Part shown: positions 60,774 through 64,000 of the stretch, in pieces
How positions within the stretch are numbered: the stretch's first letter is position 1
How the letters are laid out: each line of letters starts with the position of its first letter
Notes under the pieces: generated by a model
Database searches by the model: none
What the model saw: the letters and a program-made list of their open reading frames with translations, nothing else
What the model was told of the DNA's origin: nothing
From: Gadus chalcogrammus
Lineage: Eukaryota; Chordata; Actinopteri; Gadiformes; Gadidae
Reading direction: 5' to 3'
Assembly (NCBI RefSeq): GCF_026213295.1
Contig: NC_079412.1
Location: 7,941,130 to 8,005,129 of the forward strand
DNA length: 64,000 nucleotides
Translations under genes and position numbers: made by a program

Positions 60774-61965
60774 ACAGTTTTTCTCAGTCGCTACGGTACA
60801 TTTCTCAGATCAGAATTGAAATTTGCAAAACAGTAAGTGCATTTCTCACCATGGATTTCATGCAAAAGCCAGTTTCTTGCTCAAAATCCTTAGTTAGTTT
60901 CTCAAAAGTAAATATCAGTGTCACTGAACATGTCAGTGCCATCACAATGACAAGTCCTTGTGTCATTGTGTACGGGTAAGACAGTCAAATTGCTTAGTCA
61001 TGTTGTCAATATAACAGTGTACTCTGGAGGGATGTTCTGATGTAAACTATGGCTGAAGTTTTGAAGACAATTATTGTAAATTGTAAGTTACACCTTAGTG
61101 TATGTGGGAGATTGATTGCAAGAGACCTGGTACAAGATTCACATTTACGCTTTGACTGTTTGTACTGTAATTTGTTGACAGACCATGTCATTGCTAGAAA
61201 TGTGAACATAGGAAAATCTCCTTAGGGTAAACTGTACATGCATTGCTGTAGGAATTACAGTGCAGCCTTCCTACTCCTCCTGACGTTCCTGTCTGTTTGG
61301 GCACAAATTCTCATTCTCACGGAGCCTCACTCCTCTTCCTCTTCTTCTTCTCTCTGGCTGTTGACCTTGTCCAATTCCTTGTCCTTCCATTTTCAGACAA
61401 TGTAACATTGTGTTGTTCTCCAGCTATATATATACTTGCCAGTTCATGGTTCAGGAGATTCACTTTTGAGCTATTTCAGTAAACTGGTTGATCGTTGGTT
61501 GACGATCAACCAACGAACACTTCACACATTTCCCTTCTTTAGAGAAAGTCAAGATTCACCTGGTAGCAATTTACCAATTCAGGATAGATTTAGAAAAATA
61601 GAATGGAAATGTATAGAAATATGCTTGACATATTATGATAAATTGTATGATAACCAACCATTTAGCATGTAAAGACTTATGCAATGAACTAATGCCTAAA
61701 TGCTGTGGGGGTGAGACTATTGAATAGAGACCCATTGCAATACATTTTGATCAACATGACAAAAGCAATTGATAATGTAGGAAAGAGCAGAGAATTGTAC
61801 ATAATCATTTGCATGAATGTACCAAAGCATTTGCAAGTTGTTCAAAGAAATGAGAAACTGCTTTTTTGATGTGCACAAGTGACGGAATGATGTGAAGATT
61901 GAACAGGTCGTTTTGAGAATTTCAATTCTGATCTGAGAAATGTACCAAAGCGCTCATGCTGATTT
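60774..61965. mobile_element. Non-autonomous DNA element with long terminal inverted repeats
   Basis: GGTACATTTCTCAGATCAGA... at 60795-60831 is inverted at 61910-61946 with 35 of 37 matching. Outside, CAGTCGCTAC (left) and GAGCGCTTT (right, inverted) are weaker continuations. About 1.2 kb lies between, without a transposase frame. A small perfect hairpin (61494-61516 region) lies inside. Superfamily unresolved; Tc1/mariner-like is possible. Confidence 0.75.
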
Positions 61966-62158
61966 AGACATCTCTTGTCTCCCTCTATGCAGTGCAGATA
62001 TGTATGCCTTCAGAGAGGTGTTGATGCAGCTATGTGGCTTTATTATGTTACATGCTTGGTGTTACATCAGGAAAGCATGATTGTGCAAAGCAGCTTGACG
62101 TTTGCCGTTCTGTCTCAGATCAAAGGTGAAAACACAACCATTGTATGCATGTATATAC

Positions 62159-62420
62159 AGTATGTATGTATGTATGTATGTATGTATGTATGTATGTATG
62201 TATGTATGTATGTATGTATGTATGTATGTATGTACGTACGTACGTACGTACGTATGTATGTATGTATGTATGTATGTATGTATGTATGTATGTATGTATG
62301 TATGTATGTACTGTATGTTGTTTGTATGTATGTATGTATGTATGTATGTATGTATGTATGTATGTATGTATGTATGTATGCATGTATGTATGTATGTATG
62401 TATGTATGTATGTATGTATG
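62159..62420. repeat. (TATG)n tetranucleotide array with (TACG)5 core
   Basis: TATG units from about 62159 to 62309 with a TACG block at 62233-62252, a short interruption (CTGTATGTTGTT) and TATG again to 62420. Confidence 0.95.
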
Positions 62421-63310
62421 TACAGTATGTATGTACAATATGTATGCATGTATTTATGTTATTTACTACCATAGCGAGGTTAGTATCAGATAGGGTTTTA
62501 TCATCCATTGTTCTTCGAAACATTGCATTACAGAATTTCAATGCTAATATACCTTAAGGCCCTTTCACACTTGCTTAGACAGTTTCCTACATGGGGTCAT
62601 GTGTGAACGGGACCAGGAGTCCATGTTTGAGGACCTCTAAACCGGCCTTTGGCTTCAGCTCGATACCTGGTAACCTAACAGGTCATCGGCGGTCCAGCTG
62701 TGTTGCCATGGCCAGATGAGGCATGAGAAGGGGAGAGGGAACCAATTCCAAAACTCACTTGAGGATGTATTTCTTTACATAATATTAATTACATATAATG
62801 TGTTATATATGCTATATATTTATGCAATACATGTATTTAATATATCTATCATAGATCAATTACATAAATCATTATATGTTTTATATCTAATATATAAATA
62901 TATAATACGTATGTTATATATAACTAACATCTAATATATATCTTGGGGGAAAGATCTGTGTTGACACCGCCCACATACAAGGAGCCAACCCGGGGCTGCC
63001 CAGCTGGGCTGCTCCTGCGTGTGTCCCTGCAGACGGAGCGTTTTAAGGCGGCTCACCTGCCCTCACCCCGGAGCACCACAGCCGTCCACTCCTAACAGCC
63101 GGTAGGAGGGGAGGGGCGGACAGCAGGAGGATGAACCCAGGGATTAAACCATGTACATCTGCTTCAATGCAAACACAGGCTTTAGCCCTGAGGGCGGGCG
63201 GACGGGGGGAGGGGTTTACCCACTTTCTCCCCCCTCTTCATAAGTCTTATGTTTTAAACTACCTGTCTACACCTTTGTTTTCGCTAATTGTGTCCATATG
63301 TGTATTTCCT
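62421..63310. other. Unique stretch with AT-rich and GC-rich parts
   Basis: AT-rich at 62775-62940, then GC-rich at 62960-63125 (CCGCCC, CCAACCCGGGGCTGC, AGCCGGTAGGAG). The GC-rich part could be regulatory. No exon could be supported. Confidence 0.35.
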
Positions 63311-63540
63311 GAGGATTTTGTTGACGCTTTTATCCAAAGCGACTTACAACCATTCATTCCCTCATTCACACACCGACGGTGGACGACCACGCAGGGCGAC
63401 AGCCAGCTCGTCAGGAGCCGTCTGGGTGAGGCGTCTTGCTCAGGGACACCTCGACCCTCAGCTAGGAGGAGCCGGGGATCGAACTAGCAACCTCCCGGTT
63501 TAACAGCCAACCATACCTACCTCCTGAGCTACTGCCGTTG
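63311..63540 (-). repeat. tRNA-derived SINE, copy 3 (minus strand)
   Basis: The reverse complement reads CGGCAGTAGCTCAGGAGGTA (A box), GGAGGTTGCTAGTTCGATCC (B box, with TTCGATCC intact), CCGGCTCCTCC, CTGAGCAAGACGCCTCACCC, TGACGAGCTGGCTGTCGCCC and GTAAGTCGCTTTGGATAAAA. It is the most complete of the three copies. Confidence 0.8.
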
Positions 63541-64000
63541 ACTCTTCCTTAGAGTCAACAAGGCAATTAAAGCCACCAGTCTTCATTCAGACCTTTTAGG
63601 ATGCATCAAAGTGGCGTCTTGTAGTGGTGAGGGGGCGGCTTCACTCTCTACATTTTATCACACAAGCCTATCATTACTATACCATCCACTCTTTCATTAC
63701 TCACAGAGCACCACTTTCAAAGCCTAAAAGCCCCAAAATATTGTTTGCCTATTTACATGCACAGCTACATGTGTGTCTGGCTGTGCACACGTCCAATCCT
63801 GGCCCATAGGTAACTGTTCTATCTTTGTGTGGAGATGTGTGTGTGTGTTGAAGTGTTGATCATTTGAAAGGGGAGCCATTGTCACACGGACCTGTGAAGG
63901 TTGTTTGGTTCAAAGAGCACATATGTGTCTCAAGGGTTTAGGGGGAGAGGGAGAGAGACAGAGCAAGAGGGGTGATGAGCATGTGGGAAGAAAGGTATTT
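63541..64000. other. Unique non-coding right edge
   Basis: A short (TG)n at 63835-63848 and a GA-rich tail at 63945-63975. No gene seen. Confidence 0.4.

Noticed and set aside
62062..62557. Tyr-Ile-His and Met-Tyr-Val-Cys frames
   Set aside because: Translation of the (TATG)n array.

Overview
The window is non-bacterial and looks like a ray-finned (teleost) fish genome. The grounds are spliced, intron-split transposon genes, very long (CA)n, (GA)n and tetranucleotide arrays, tRNA-derived SINEs with A/B-box sequence, and fish-type pogo, hAT, Harbinger, L1-like and L2-like elements. I cannot name the species. No complete host protein-coding gene is visible. The host candidates are a THAP-like exon at the left edge (1-433) and a 5' UTR/first-exon candidate ending at 35738.

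Left third (1-22,000): a graveyard of nested transposons that can be ordered by insertion. A pogo-superfamily transposon (4482-8852) has matching ends, a TA duplication, repeated GTTGTAACA sub-terminal sites, and a minus-strand multi-exon transposase gene (HTH, DDD nuclease, duplicated proline-rich exons, PHD-like zinc finger). It is followed by 2.8 copies of a 711-bp tandem repeat (8853-11065), one copy carrying a LINE fragment. From 21444 down to 11680 runs a decayed minus-strand spliced gene that joins the C-terminal part of a gypsy/Ginger-type integrase, a GPY/F-like module, a minisatellite-encoded linker and a Ulp1/SENP-type (C48) protease. This gene is split by a 6.8-kb hAT element (12106-18925) with an 8-bp target duplication. 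The hAT in turn contains a broken DUF4371-type transposase, a two-exon MADF/BESS gene, an L2-like LINE fragment and a 398-bp LTR-like insertion inside that LINE.

Middle (22,000-48,000): mostly unique non-coding sequence with a tRNA-SINE, a 5'-truncated L1-type LINE (27335-29520), a possible promoter and first exon (34.8-35.7 kb), and an unusually dense field of (CA)n, (GA)n and other microsatellites. Several short, perfect, tiny-loop hairpins occur here.

Right part (48,000-64,000): two inverted related minisatellites (48.4-49.1 kb), a 1.7-kb 29-bp minisatellite (49.5-51.2 kb), a complete but decayed PIF/Harbinger element with divergent Myb-like and nuclease genes (51434-53121), a solo-LTR-like element (55621-56050), a terminal-inverted-repeat element (about 60774-61965), a (TATG)n array and two further tRNA-SINE copies.

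The genes do not form one pathway. The most interesting item is the integrase plus Ulp1 protease gene. Next are in-frame minisatellites encoding linkers in two unrelated transposon genes, and symmetric-exon duplication in the pogo transposase.
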